Assembly (NCBI GenBank): GCA_016839515.1
Contig: JAEOUE010000134.1
Location: 1-39,927, forward strand
Reading direction: 5' to 3'
From: Candidatus Hodarchaeum mangrovi
GTDB taxonomy: Archaea > Asgardarchaeota > Heimdallarchaeia > Hodarchaeales > Hodarchaeaceae
DNA length: 39,927 nucleotides
A program made the translations under genes and the position numbers. Of this stretch, positions 1 to 9,322 are shown one piece after another. The notes under the pieces were generated by a model, which saw only the letters and a list, made by a program, of their open reading frames with translations, ran no database searches and was not told the DNA's origin. Numbering within the stretch: the first letter of the stretch is position 1; the number at the start of each line of letters is the position of its first letter.

Positions 1-1013
1 AAAAATGTGAAAAATAAAAGAGATAATGAAATAAAATTAGTCGTTTCATTTGTTGTCTCTCGAATTGTTTCAGATGGTTTTGAAATATCATTACTGCTAG
101 TAATTGTTAAAGAAGAAGTTGTCGAATGATTTTCTTCTCCAGAACGAAAATCGATTTTTATATTTTCACCTATAGTTGATACATCAATATATTTAGTTAT
201 TGATGTTGATAAGTCACCACCAGATACAGTAAGAGTAATAGTTCCATTTAGGGTGATGGGAATAGCATATCCACCAGAGCTACTAGTTAATGTCCAATAA
301 TCACCTTTATCTGGCATGATTTGTACTCCCCCTAATCCTTCCCCTATATCATAAAAATCATTTTCATTTGTATCATTATATATTACTCCTAAAAGATAAA
401 GAGTATTAGATCTCCCATATAGTATATCACAATAGTAATTTTGATAATTTCCAATTCCAATCTCATTTCCTCTAGTGTTCGATGTTACTCCTAAAATAAA
501 TTCACGATGATACGGCTCTCCAAATGTTTCCCAACCTGCATCTTCCATTAACATTCTGAAAAGTAAAACGGGATTAAAAAAGCTAGCAACTGATTCTCCA
601 AAAACAAATCCAGTATAATTAAAAAATGATGCTCTATCCTGAAAATTAGATCCATCAACGGAATGCCCAAGCATACCTAATTCATACATAATAGCAGAAT
701 AATTATCAGCAGTTTCACAAAGATTTTTCTGCATTGCTAAAGGCGGTTGAGGAGTTATATTAACTGGAATCCCATCTTGAAGATCTAATTCTAAACGGAG
801 CGCTTCAGCATTTGGATCTTTTCTTGCACGATTATGGAGCTCGAGCATATACTGTTCTTCTGCTGTTGGGTTTCCATGATCATAAAAAATAGTGGGTGTA
901 TTTTCAAATAATTTATTTGTTCTTCTAATCGAAATTGAATTAGTCTGTGGAGAATAAAATCTCAGACAGATAGAAACAACCAGAACCATACAGAAAAATA
1001 AATTTCTTTTCAT
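1..1013 (-). CDS. Secreted CAP-domain (SCP/PR-1-like) protein with SdrD-like repeat, C-terminus cut by window edge
   Basis: The reading frame starts at an ATG whose first base is 1013 and stays open to base 1, giving about 337 visible residues. Residues 4-17 are a hydrophobic signal or anchor segment. A CAP domain spans about residues 50-200: the helix motif LHNRARKDP (59-67), GHSVDG with His117, GESVA with Glu140, and HREFILG with His169. These fit the His/Glu cavity residues of the family. About residues 208-265 read as a Ca-binding SdrD B-like or carboxypeptidase-regulatory-like beta domain (GVIYNDTNEND, then DIGEGLGGV). A Thr/Ser-rich linker follows, then the start of a hydrophobic stretch that is probably a C-terminal anchor. 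It is likely a cell-surface protein. The CAP function in archaea is unknown. Family assignment is fairly sure; substrate or role is not. Confidence 0.75.
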   Translation of the reverse strand, partial: MKRNLFFCMVLVVSICLRFYSPQTNSISIRRTNKLFENTPTIFYDHGNPTAEEQYMLELHNRARKDPNAEALRLELDLQDGIPVNITPQPPLAMQKNLCETADNYSAIMYELGMLGHSVDGSNFQDRASFFNYTGFVFGESVASFFNPVLLFRMLMEDAGWETFGEPYHREFILGVTSNTRGNEIGIGNYQNYYCDILYGRSNTLYLLGVIYNDTNENDFYDIGEGLGGVQIMPDKGDYWTLTSSSGGYAIPITLNGTITLTVSGGDLSTSITKYIDVSTIGENIKIDFRSGEENHSTTSSLTITSSNDISKPSETIRETTNETTNFISLSLLFFTF

Positions 1014-1541
1014 TTAATCTCAACCAGAATAATTTTCATGTTTGAGGATATTCTTTGGATGTGATTCATATCCCTTAAATTAAAAAACTTTGCATATTAT
1101 TGTTGCTTTATTAAAAAAGAAGATCCTTTTATTACATTTAATTATTAAATTTATTTTATGAAGCATAAACGAATTAATTTTGTGAAACTAAATGTAAAAT
1201 CATGAATTTGGGTTCATATAATACCATGACTACTAAAAGAAATATAAAAAATGTTAAAAAGTGATAATAAATTTCAAAAAATATTCTACAAATTCAAAAT
1301 CTTTAGGAAAAGAATATGCTTTCTAGAAATCCTTCACATCAATGATATATTTTAAAAGGTAAATAAAATTACGAGTTCAATAAAATTGTGCTACTTGTCA
1401 ATAATCTATCATAATCAGTAACCTTGTTTATTATTTTGCTTGTTTTCAAGCTTACATTAAGCAAAAGATCAGCTTAACATATTTAAACAAATTTTCCAAA
1501 TTAAACAAACATCTTCTTCATAAAAAATAGGGATATTTAAT
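1014..1541. other. 528-base intergenic region between divergent genes
   Basis: AT-rich region with no open frame that looks coding and no RNA gene that I can fold. It must hold the divergent promoters of the CAP protein (leftward) and the adenine methylase (rightward). The only element I would name is the TATA-like site near the methylase, listed separately. Confidence 0.6.
1473..1487 (+). promoter_or_regulatory. Candidate BRE/TATA promoter of the adenine methylase
   Basis: CTTAAC followed by ATATTTAAA lies 55-69 bases before the ATG at 1542. That would place a start of transcription near 1508-1512 and leave a leader of about 30 bases containing the AGGGA Shine-Dalgarno-like site. Judged by eye; in such AT-rich DNA chance matches are common. 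Confidence 0.3.
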
Positions 1542-3284
1542 ATGAATTTAACTAGACAACAAAGAAGGAATCTAGGTGAATTTTATACTCCTAAATCAAT
1601 ATCCAACAAATTAACGAAAAGAACAATAATTCAATATATTCTCTCACAGTTAAATCAGACTTTATATGATTATAATAACTTAGATCAAGTGATTTATCAC
1701 ACATTAGAAGAATCACCAGAAATTATGGAAAATATAATCACAAATCTAAAGATTTTAGATTGTTCAACTGGAAATGGCAGGTTTTTGCAGAGTTCTCTTG
1801 AAATTTTAGCAGATCTATTAACACATTCCCACAAAAAATCAGTCTCTAATAAAAAAAACTTTAAGGAGTCTATTTCTTTCCAAATTTTGAAAAATAATTT
1901 GTATGGTATTGACATCAATCAAAAAGCTGTTTCTGAATGTATAATTAATCTCCTAAAAAATATTAATCAAAATTATCGGGTTGAATTAAAGAAAATATTA
2001 AGTCGTAATATTCTTATAGGTAATTTTCTAGATCTTTCTCTTCAGGATTTTGAAACTTTATATTCTGATGATAAGTTTCAAATAATTTTGGGTAATCCTC
2101 CTTGGGGAAGTAAGTTGAGTTATCAGGATAAGATTAAATATCACCAAATTTTCCCTCTTCAGAGCTCTAAACGGAATCTGAATATATTTGAACTATTTAT
2201 CTATCAAAGTACTAAATTAATTGATAGTAAAAATAGAGGAATGTTAGCTCTTCTTCTTCCTAAAAATTTTGCTAGATCAAACCAATATACTCATGTAAGG
2301 AAATTCCTCTTGGATAATTACCAAATTTTAAATATAAATTTTTATGGGCTCTTTGAAAATGTTACTCAAGAATTTATTTCTTTAACAGCTCGTTATGGAC
2401 ACAGCGTGAACCAAGAGCATAAAATTTTGGTAGATAACAAGAATAAGATTGATCAATCAATTTATTATGAAAATTATGATTATATATTTACCCAGAACTA
2501 TAATTCTAACGTTCAACAGACTTTAACTAGAATCAAAGAAAATTCCAGTCCATTGAGTAAATATATGACTATAAAGAGAGGAGAAGAGTTATCAAAACGG
2601 GGAGAAGTGATGTACTGTCCTAATTGTCAAAGCTGGGTTCAAAAATCAAGTCGAAAGAGAAGAATTATTTGTCCAGCGTGTCAGGTAGTAATAGAAGAAA
2701 AAAATCTTGAAATACAATTTCTGATAAAAAATACATTTAATGAGATCCAAAACCAACCTATTTTAACAGGTGACGACTTTGAGGCATTTTTTATTAGGAA
2801 CTCTCACTTTATTGATCCCTCTGTGCATTTTAGAAGTAAGAAAGATCCTAAGATATACTTCTCCCCAAAATTAGTTCTTCAGAAAATTAAAAGATATCCT
2901 TGTGCAGCTTTAGACATGAAAAGTGTTTGGACAACCCAAAATGTCTACATTTTACGATTGAAACCAGAATATGAGGTTAATACTGATTTGCTCTTTTATA
3001 TCCTATCAATACTTAATTCAATCCTATATAAATGGTTTTATGAGACACAATTTAACCTTGGCTCTAATTTTACAAATGCTATCTCGATTTCAAATCTAAA
3101 AAGACTTCCAATTAAGAATCCAGACCCTGAAAATAAAATATATAGATCAATAGTTTTTAAAACAAAATTATTCCTTCAAAATATTTCAGCTGATAAAAGA
3201 CACATCCTAGATGAGATAAATAAACATATCTTAGAGTATTATGACTGTAAAACTTTTCCTCCTATAGGGAATCTGCATTATTGA
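1542..3284 (+). CDS. Eco57I/type IIG-like N6-adenine DNA methyltransferase
   Basis: 580 residues. It begins with the N-terminal signature RRNLGEFYTP (8-17) found in Eco57I-type methylases. SAM-binding motif I is DCSTGNGR (73-80) and catalytic motif IV is NPPW (185-188), the adenine-methylase type. A CxxC...CxxC Zn ribbon (about 360-380) sits in the probable target-recognition half. The C-terminal part (about 440-560) has the usual TRD-like pattern of hydrophobic helices. Intact type IIG enzymes carry a PD-(D/E)XK nuclease before the methylase. Here the methylase signature starts at residue 8, so no nuclease is present and it is probably methylation-only. The ATG at 1542 has a GGGA site eight bases upstream. 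No restriction partner is adjacent; the next gene is a convergent cupin. Confidence 0.85.
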   Translation: MNLTRQQRRNLGEFYTPKSISNKLTKRTIIQYILSQLNQTLYDYNNLDQVIYHTLEESPEIMENIITNLKILDCSTGNGRFLQSSLEILADLLTHSHKKSVSNKKNFKESISFQILKNNLYGIDINQKAVSECIINLLKNINQNYRVELKKILSRNILIGNFLDLSLQDFETLYSDDKFQIILGNPPWGSKLSYQDKIKYHQIFPLQSSKRNLNIFELFIYQSTKLIDSKNRGMLALLLPKNFARSNQYTHVRKFLLDNYQILNINFYGLFENVTQEFISLTARYGHSVNQEHKILVDNKNKIDQSIYYENYDYIFTQNYNSNVQQTLTRIKENSSPLSKYMTIKRGEELSKRGEVMYCPNCQSWVQKSSRKRRIICPACQVVIEEKNLEIQFLIKNTFNEIQNQPILTGDDFEAFFIRNSHFIDPSVHFRSKKDPKIYFSPKLVLQKIKRYPCAALDMKSVWTTQNVYILRLKPEYEVNTDLLFYILSILNSILYKWFYETQFNLGSNFTNAISISNLKRLPIKNPDPENKIYRSIVFKTKLFLQNISADKRHILDEINKHILEYYDCKTFPPIGNLHY

Positions 3285-3288
3285 CTTT

Positions 3289-3627
3289 TTATTTTCTAAT
3301 TTTGTATCGTTTCGCATCATCAAAGAAATCCATTGCCAAAACTCTTGTATGAAATTCCGCTTGGTGAATTTTACCCTCAGGAATGAAATAAGTCTCTCCC
3401 TTTGAATAATTTTTCTTTTTGCCGTCAACTGTTAATGACATTTCTCCTTCTAAAACCAAACCAAACTGTGTTGAATGACTATGTGGAGGTATCTTTCCAG
3501 TGGAATTTATTTCGAAAAATACAATTTGAAAATTCTCACCTTGGGCAACCCATCCTTTAATTCCATGAATTGGGATATCCGCCTCTGGTAATCTTGTTAT
3601 TACCTCAGGAAAATGCGTTTTATTCAT
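3289..3627 (-). CDS. Small cupin-domain protein
   Basis: About 112 residues forming a single cupin barrel. The metal-site motif 1 is seen as IPPHSHSTQFGLVLEGE, and motif 2 as ETYFIPEGKIHQAEF. The two His of motif 1, an acidic residue and the His of motif 2 are kept, so it can probably bind a metal. Substrate cannot be told; small cupins range from isomerases to ligand sensors. The ATG at 3627 has AGTGA seven bases upstream and is preferred to an in-frame GTG nine bases earlier. It is the last gene of a leftward run with two DNA methylases and a HAD phosphatase, only about 25 bases after the preceding methylase, so it is probably co-transcribed with them. Confidence 0.75.
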   Translation of the reverse strand: MNKTHFPEVITRLPEADIPIHGIKGWVAQGENFQIVFFEINSTGKIPPHSHSTQFGLVLEGEMSLTVDGKKKNYSKGETYFIPEGKIHQAEFHTRVLAMDFFDDAKRYKIRK

Positions 3628-3652
3628 ATAATTCACTTCTATTCAATATTTA

Positions 3653-4414
3653 TTATAAATAATCATCTAGAGAACTTTGATTGACCATAAATTCAATTGA
3701 TTTCCCGAATCGGGCTTTATGATGTATAATTGATACATATTCTTTCCTTATTTCAAATCCAACCACGTCTCGTCCAGCTATTCGTGCAGCTAGAATTGTT
3801 CCTCCACTTCCTGAAAAAACATCACCTATTAAATCTGATGGTTTACTTGAGGTTCTAATTAATTTGTCTAAAAGTACAATAGGAAGTTGACATGGATGTC
3901 CTTTAATTCGATGTGGATCATTCCCACGATTGTATTCAGGCCAAAAAAAAACATCTTCATCATAATGTTTTTGCTTGAAGAAGGTATATTTTTTTCTATT
4001 CTTCACTAAAAGAAGAATATGATAATGACTTGTCGTAAATCTTCGCTTTGTATAAACTCCCCATGAAAAATGCCAAATGGCATGATTTAGTAGATGAAAA
4101 TCGGTTGTTTTTATAGCATTTAGTATGAATTGTAAATTTGTCCAACCAGAGATTATATAGAGACTTCCATCATCTGTTAGAGCTTCATAACAGACATTTA
4201 TCCATTCCTTTGAAAACTGAAAATAAGATTCTGGAGTAAAATTGTCCTCATAAAGATCGTAATCAATTGATCCATATTCATGACTGGATTTATTGAAAGA
4301 AATCCCAAAGGGAGGGTCAGCAATTATAAGATTAAATCTTCTTTCTAGGGCTTTTTTGGGAAGTGTTTCTATTACATTACCAATGATTAATTCATATGAT
4401 GATTGTCTTACCAT
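3653..4414 (-). CDS. Beta-class DNA methyltransferase (N6-adenine/N4-cytosine, PF01555-like)
   Basis: 253 residues from the ATG at 4414; an in-frame GTG at 4423 is an alternative start. Motif IV, ADPPFG, is near the N-terminus (about 32-37) and motif I, DVFSGSGGT, is near residue 200. This IV-then-I order defines the beta class. DPPF usually points to adenine N6 methylation, with m4C possible. Between them is the typical GSLYIISGW strand (motif V) and a recognition region around residues 100-160 with many aromatic and basic residues. At 253 residues it is short but complete. It follows the DUF1156-type methylase by about 20 bases and precedes the cupin, all leftward, which suggests one operon. 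No nuclease gene is adjacent. Confidence 0.85.
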   Translation of the reverse strand: MVRQSSYELIIGNVIETLPKKALERRFNLIIADPPFGISFNKSSHEYGSIDYDLYEDNFTPESYFQFSKEWINVCYEALTDDGSLYIISGWTNLQFILNAIKTTDFHLLNHAIWHFSWGVYTKRRFTTSHYHILLLVKNRKKYTFFKQKHYDEDVFFWPEYNRGNDPHRIKGHPCQLPIVLLDKLIRTSSKPSDLIGDVFSGSGGTILAARIAGRDVVGFEIRKEYVSIIHHKARFGKSIEFMVNQSSLDDYL

Positions 4415-4435
4415 GGAAAACACGAATGGAAATTA

Positions 4436-6562
4436 TTAATTTTGGGGAATATTGTTGTAACTAATTTCCCATATTTGAGTATGGGATAAGTTTTCTCCAG
4501 AGGGAGCCTTTATAATATATTTAAACTCTAATTCCATTAAAACACCGGCAAAGATTGCCAAATAATCCAAATCTTTGATTGTTATATTTGCTTTTTCTAA
4601 CTCCTTCCTCCTTAGGATGTATAATTCTTGAAATTGTTTTATAAATTCTGAACAAGCTATCTCAGAATAGTTGTCCAAACTCTGAATTTTACATACAATA
4701 ATCAAGTCAAAGCTAATAGATTTTTTATTACGGATATTAAGTACATTCCTAGCTTCACTTGGGATTGTATGAGTTTTTATAACTCTAAAACCTGAAAGTA
4801 AGATAATATCTGCTATTTGAACCCAAAAATCACGGTCTGAGTGATGAAAAGTAAAAATAAAGAGTCCACTTGGTTTCATTAATCTTTTAACGTTATTAAA
4901 AATGTTTAAAAGCTTTTTGAAATAATTTAATTCCCTATTTTTACTTGCTATTGCTTCTTCTCCTTTTGGAGTTTCCTTCAATTTAAACCATTGATATTTA
5001 TCTGCTAAAACCAGTCTAATCCAGACATATAAAAAATCAGATAGTTCAGAATAATTTATATTGTCTACATAAGGTGGGTCTGTTATAATGAGATCAAAAG
5101 GAGCTATCTCGTCTATTCTCTCTCCAGAATCATGACAAAAGAGTTTAAGATTATTTGTGGATCTTAGAATCGATTTTTTAGGAATTTTTTCTAATTTTCC
5201 CTCTATTTTTCCAGAAAATATCTTTTTCGCAACTTTTTTTCCTTTTTTAATCTCATATCTCGAGTTATATGGAGAAATATTATATTTCTTACCTAAATAA
5301 AGTCTTTTAAGACATTTAATCCAAGTTCCTCTCCCAAATTTAGTTCCCCAGACATTATTTTCAGCAAAAGAAGAAAGAGGATGAAAATCATGGCGTGCGA
5401 ATATACCTTCAACTTTCTGACCATTCAAAGAATATCTCGTAAAAGTATTGTTATGGTTTAATAAATTAATAAATGTAGCAAGGAACATTTCTTGGATGAT
5501 ATCGTTACTGATGTCTGAAATATAACCAAGAATTTTGGATAAGGCTAGTAATTGCCTTTCATTAAAGAGATCACTCCAATAGAGATACTGGTGATTTAAT
5601 AGTACTTTAGTCACCTCACCATCTGGAATTTTTTCCTTTGGCCACGGAAGAAAAGAAGATTCTATTTTCCATTGTTCTTTTGCATGTTCATATCTAATTA
5701 AATCATCTCTATCTGTAGCTTTAAAGAATCGTAATCCTGAGGATAATTTCTTTTTATTTGAATTACTAAAACAAGAATGACAGAAACCTTCAATTGCATA
5801 CATTTCTGAAGAAATTTCAATGGAATTCGATTTAATTACTTTTAAGAGATTAAAATGGGTATTACATTGATAACATTTAACTTTTTGCCGTCCAATCCTA
5901 TTTCCCGAACGAGGATTAAATTTGTAAAAACACTTAGGACATTCAATCGTTGTTGAGGGGAGTTTTTCACTTTCAAATATAAAAGAGCATTTTGGACACA
6001 ATAAAAACCATTTCTGAAGAATTTTTCCCACAATAAAATTCCTAAAAATTGGAATTTGTGTCTTGCATCTTACACATGACACAGTTTTTATCCAATGTGC
6101 ATAAATTATATCAGCAATTCCTTGACATATTGGACATGTTGTTTGATAATAATTCTTGATTTCATCTTCAATTTGATTCACGCATTCAGAAATTGCTCTT
6201 CCTAATTCATGTATATCAACTAGTTCTGCTTCAGTTTTAGTTATAAACCATGCTATAGGATTTATATCAACTCCTACGCATTTTATTCCTAATCTTAATC
6301 CTTCTATAATAGATGTCCCACCCCCCATGAAGGGATCTAATAGGATTAGATCCTTAAAATTATGTTCAACGTAAAAACTATCCATTAAATTATCATTTGA
6401 GGATAGGACACAACCTAAGATAATAGCTCTAAACATAGATGAAGATCGACGAGCAAACCATTTAGAGATCTGATAAATTGGTTTATAACTACTTCGTTCA
6501 GGGACAGCTAATTGGCTAATTTCTTTGATAGGAAATGTCTCTTCAATTAGCTTAGGGGTCAT
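4436..6562 (-). CDS. DUF1156/COG1743-type adenine-specific DNA methylase with multiple Zn ribbons
   Basis: 708 residues. The N-terminus has the DUF1156 pattern (FPIKEIS, then ISKWFARRSS with the RA helix after it). Motif I is LLDPFMGGGTS (75-84), followed by VGVDINPIA for the SAM ribose. A long insert (about 140-275) carries a series of CxxC pairs (CPIC, CVRC, CPKC, CPKC, CYQC, CHSC) that would build at least three Zn ribbons. Catalytic motif IV is TDPPYVDNINYSEL, near residue 495, and FTFHHSD is the following strand. In archaea COG1743 proteins are often next to a DUF499 ATPase as a putative defence pair; none is seen here. AAAGGT lies upstream of the ATG. It begins 12 bases after the HAD gene, so the two are probably co-transcribed. 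Confidence 0.85.
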   Translation of the reverse strand: MTPKLIEETFPIKEISQLAVPERSSYKPIYQISKWFARRSSSMFRAIILGCVLSSNDNLMDSFYVEHNFKDLILLDPFMGGGTSIIEGLRLGIKCVGVDINPIAWFITKTEAELVDIHELGRAISECVNQIEDEIKNYYQTTCPICQGIADIIYAHWIKTVSCVRCKTQIPIFRNFIVGKILQKWFLLCPKCSFIFESEKLPSTTIECPKCFYKFNPRSGNRIGRQKVKCYQCNTHFNLLKVIKSNSIEISSEMYAIEGFCHSCFSNSNKKKLSSGLRFFKATDRDDLIRYEHAKEQWKIESSFLPWPKEKIPDGEVTKVLLNHQYLYWSDLFNERQLLALSKILGYISDISNDIIQEMFLATFINLLNHNNTFTRYSLNGQKVEGIFARHDFHPLSSFAENNVWGTKFGRGTWIKCLKRLYLGKKYNISPYNSRYEIKKGKKVAKKIFSGKIEGKLEKIPKKSILRSTNNLKLFCHDSGERIDEIAPFDLIITDPPYVDNINYSELSDFLYVWIRLVLADKYQWFKLKETPKGEEAIASKNRELNYFKKLLNIFNNVKRLMKPSGLFIFTFHHSDRDFWVQIADIILLSGFRVIKTHTIPSEARNVLNIRNKKSISFDLIIVCKIQSLDNYSEIACSEFIKQFQELYILRRKELEKANITIKDLDYLAIFAGVLMELEFKYIIKAPSGENLSHTQIWEISYNNIPQN

Positions 6563-6574
6563 TTAACTATACCT

Positions 6575-7210
6575 TTATTTATTTAAGATGAATTCTAAGA
6601 AATCATTTGGATTAGAAAACAAATAATCTGGATTTGAACTTAATAATTTCTCAGATTCCACTGAACCCCATAAAGCTGCAGCGGTTTTAATACCAGCAGC
6701 TTTTCCTGCAATTATATCTAGATGACTATCTCCTAAAAACATCACTTCCTCTTTATTAAGATTTAAAATTGATATAATTTGAAATAAGGCATCTGGATAT
6801 GGTTTTGACCTTTCAACATCATTTCCAGTCATAACCAAGTGAAATAAATCAGCAAATCCAAGTTTTTCTATAGTAATTTCGTAAGTTGTTCTACTTTTAC
6901 CAGTGAATATAACTAAAAATTTTAGGTGATCTTTTAGCCTTTGAAGTTCATCACGAGAAAAAAATCCTTTTGAGGGGGAAGAAGCGCGATATTTGTTTAG
7001 AAATTTATTCCAAGCTTCGACAAATAATGAATCTGGAAAAATTTTTCTGAATATTTCATCTCCAGGAGGACCCCACAGGGATAAAACTTCAGAATCACTC
7101 ATGTTTTGTCCCAAATATTCGGATACGACATCTTGAAAGAGTTTAATGATGATCTGTGTATTTTCCACTAATGTTCCATCGACATCAAAGATAACTGTTG
7201 AGATTGGCAT
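6575..7210 (-). CDS. HAD-superfamily hydrolase (phosphoglycolate-phosphatase-like)
   Basis: 211 residues, the usual length for the Gph/beta-PGM branch. HAD motif I is FDVDGTLVE (8-16), with the Asp nucleophile. A helical cap follows. Motif II is in LVIFTGKS, motif III is the Lys of ERSKPYPDAL, and motif IV is FLGDSHLDI. All catalytic residues are present, so it should be an active Mg-dependent phosphatase or phosphomutase. The substrate cannot be told. AGGAG lies about six bases before the ATG. It is the first gene of a leftward run that continues with two DNA methylases and a cupin, which is an unusual setting for a housekeeping phosphatase. Confidence 0.85.
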   Translation of the reverse strand: MPISTVIFDVDGTLVENTQIIIKLFQDVVSEYLGQNMSDSEVLSLWGPPGDEIFRKIFPDSLFVEAWNKFLNKYRASSPSKGFFSRDELQRLKDHLKFLVIFTGKSRTTYEITIEKLGFADLFHLVMTGNDVERSKPYPDALFQIISILNLNKEEVMFLGDSHLDIIAGKAAGIKTAAALWGSVESEKLLSSNPDYLFSNPNDFLEFILNK

Positions 7211-7291
7211 TGGAATTCTCCTAATTTAAATATACTCCTTATCCTTAAATATTTTTAAAAACGAAATGGTTATTTCTTTAAATGGGATAAA

Positions 7292-8092
7292 ATGAGTGAT
7301 AAAGAAACGGTTGATAAACGCAATAAGTTAAATGAATTAACAGGCCGTGAATGGATTCGTTTTACTAAATCGTGGTTTATTGCTGATGGAAAATCTACTG
7401 AAATTACCCATGAAATTGATTCACATCCCGCTTCTTTTCCTCCAACAATGATTAAAGAGTTTATTGAATTCTTCACAAAACCAGGAGAAAAAGTTCTTGA
7501 CCCCTTTGTAGGAACTGGATCAACTCTTGTTGCTTGTAACGAATGTGGTAGAGAAGGAGTAGGGATTGAACTGTATGAAAAATATGCACAAACTGCAATG
7601 AAGAGAACAAACTTACCTGTTTTAATTGGTGATATTAGAAAGGTCATAAAAACAGAATTACCTCAATTTGGTAAATTTTCACTTTGTATTACATCTCCTC
7701 CATATTGGAGGATATTAAAGAAATTTAAAGACTATAATCAACAAGAAAGATCAAAAAAAGGATTAGATTTAAAATATGGGGAAGACCCGAAGGATTTTGG
7801 AATGATTGAAACTAAAGAAAAATTTCTAGCTGAATTAGGCGATTTATTCATCAACATTATTGATCTTCTTGAAGAAAGGGGACATCTAGTTATATTCATA
7901 CAAAATATCAGAGACAAAGGAGAAACAATCCCAATTGCATATGAGCTTACAGTTCAACTACGTAAGAGATATAAGTTTCTTGGTGAACGAATCTGGTTGC
8001 AGAATCAAAAAATATTACGTCCTTATGGATATCCCTATGGTTTTGTCCCTAATATTCATCATCATTATGCTCTTATTTTTCAAAAAAAGTAA
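7292..8092 (+). CDS. DNA methyltransferase with TSPPYW motif (probable N4-cytosine type)
   Basis: 266 residues. Motif X-like HPASFPP (about 49-55) comes first, then motif I DPFVGTGST (about 70-78), then GVGIELYEKY, and motif IV TSPPYW (about 133-138). SPPY is characteristic of N4-cytosine methylases such as PvuII and BamHI types, so m4C is the first guess. GHLVIFIQNIRDKG fits the later core strands. The protein is compact with little room for a large recognition domain; the segment between SPPYW and GHLVIF (about 140-195) is the candidate. It is divergent from the HAD-methylase operon, sharing an upstream region of about 80 bases, so coordinated control is possible. It converges with the membrane glycosyltransferase downstream. 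Confidence 0.85.
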   Translation: MSDKETVDKRNKLNELTGREWIRFTKSWFIADGKSTEITHEIDSHPASFPPTMIKEFIEFFTKPGEKVLDPFVGTGSTLVACNECGREGVGIELYEKYAQTAMKRTNLPVLIGDIRKVIKTELPQFGKFSLCITSPPYWRILKKFKDYNQQERSKKGLDLKYGEDPKDFGMIETKEKFLAELGDLFINIIDLLEERGHLVIFIQNIRDKGETIPIAYELTVQLRKRYKFLGERIWLQNQKILRPYGYPYGFVPNIHHHYALIFQKK

Positions 8093-8134
8093 ATTATCAA
8101 CTTATCAGGAAAACAAGATTAAAAACATCATAAC

Positions 8135-9322
8135 CTAGATTATTAATCTAAAAAAATTCCCAAGACCCACAGTTATATCGATAAAATCAATAAGGCCTAT
8201 AGCAAAGGTTATTAATAATAAAATAAAGAATTTTTTTCTTTCCATTCTAGGCAATATGGTTAAACACGGAAAAAACCACATCCAATACCAAGGAAAAGCA
8301 GTTGGATATACTTTTAAGAAGCTTAGGAGTAATACGAAGGGAATCCAATAGCTATGATCAAATATTCCATTTATTTGACGGAATTTAAAGATAATCCCTT
8401 CTCTAGATATTTTCCCACCTAACCAGTAAAATATTGCGAAAATCAAAACAATTGTTGACAATATAGAAGAAATAGATAGATGTGTAATTAATAGAGGGTT
8501 TGAAATGGTCTGTCCAGAATATTCACCTAGTTTTCCGAAAAATCCAAAGTATCTTAATACAAATAATGATACTATTAAAGGAGGAATTGACAACAGGAAA
8601 ATTGATATAACTAAAACGAAGACTCCAACAATTATTGTCTTATATTCATTCCTATCTTTGCATAAAAGATAAGGAAGTATTAAGACTGATACATACTTCC
8701 AATGAAATCCGATTCCAATACTGAAATAGGATAGACCAACATTTTTTTTATGAATAATCATTGGAAGTAATAAAAAAAAGATAGTAATAGAGGTTCCCTG
8801 TCCTTCAATAGCAGAGAAGGGAATGGATGTTAACAAATAGGAAAATATAAAATATTTTTCAAATTTAGGAATGTTTAAATTCTTCTTTTGGCACTGAAGC
8901 ATTATTAAAATCATGAAATTAATGTTAATTATATCAAAAATCGATAAAACCCACTTCACAAGGATTTCAGGATATGGTAGAAGAGACATAACAGCCCAGA
9001 ACATTAATTGAATAGTAGGATAATCAAATGTAGTGTTTGGGTAAGAAAGAAGTCCTGTTAATGGATCAGTAATATTATATTCTGTTCCAGTAATATTTAT
9101 TGGTCTCATGTCATATACTTCAAATCCATATTTCCAAAATGCTTTGCCATAGAATAAATTTCTTTTAAAATCGCTGGTCAATAACGGAGGAATAAATGCT
9201 CCAAGTAAGAAGTGTAGAAGAATTAAAACAACAAATATTATCCTCCAATTTCCTAACGAACGAAAAAACTCTTTTAGAGGCTGGATCCAGTTAAAAAGAA
9301 TTTTCCCTTTATCTAGGGGCAT
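8135..9322 (-). CDS. Polytopic membrane protein, probable GT-C/GT87-like glycosyltransferase
   Basis: 395 residues with about nine to eleven hydrophobic segments. After the first membrane segment there is an acidic extracytoplasmic loop (SDFKRNLFYGKAFWK, then FEVYD) that matches the Asp-containing first loop of GT-C enzymes acting on polyprenyl-phosphate sugars. A loop with FDYPTIQLMFW, and an EGQGTS motif followed by helices ending in FHWKYVSVLILPYLL, resemble GT87/mannosyltransferase proteins. It probably adds hexoses to a lipid or protein outside the cytoplasm. Fold assignment is moderately sure; donor and acceptor are not known. ATG start at 9322. It converges with the m4C-type methylase. 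Confidence 0.6.
   Translation of the reverse strand: MPLDKGKILFNWIQPLKEFFRSLGNWRIIFVVLILLHFLLGAFIPPLLTSDFKRNLFYGKAFWKYGFEVYDMRPINITGTEYNITDPLTGLLSYPNTTFDYPTIQLMFWAVMSLLPYPEILVKWVLSIFDIININFMILIMLQCQKKNLNIPKFEKYFIFSYLLTSIPFSAIEGQGTSITIFFLLLPMIIHKKNVGLSYFSIGIGFHWKYVSVLILPYLLCKDRNEYKTIIVGVFVLVISIFLLSIPPLIVSLFVLRYFGFFGKLGEYSGQTISNPLLITHLSISSILSTIVLIFAIFYWLGGKISREGIIFKFRQINGIFDHSYWIPFVLLLSFLKVYPTAFPWYWMWFFPCLTILPRMERKKFFILLLITFAIGLIDFIDITVGLGNFFRLII

Noticed and set aside
1438..1451. Hairpin GCTTG-TTTT-CAAGC upstream of the first methylase
   Set aside because: A five-base stem upstream of the expected transcription start; too short to separate from chance in this composition.
7270..7647. A 125-codon frame on the minus strand opposite the m4C-type methylase
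   Set aside because: It lies wholly within a gene with clear methylase motifs, has no ribosome site and no recognisable domain; it is an antisense shadow.
7935..8138. A 67-codon plus-strand frame at the end of the m4C-type methylase
   Set aside because: Overlaps the methylase in another frame across its conserved C-terminus; the methylase ends normally, so this is neither a frameshift nor a gene.
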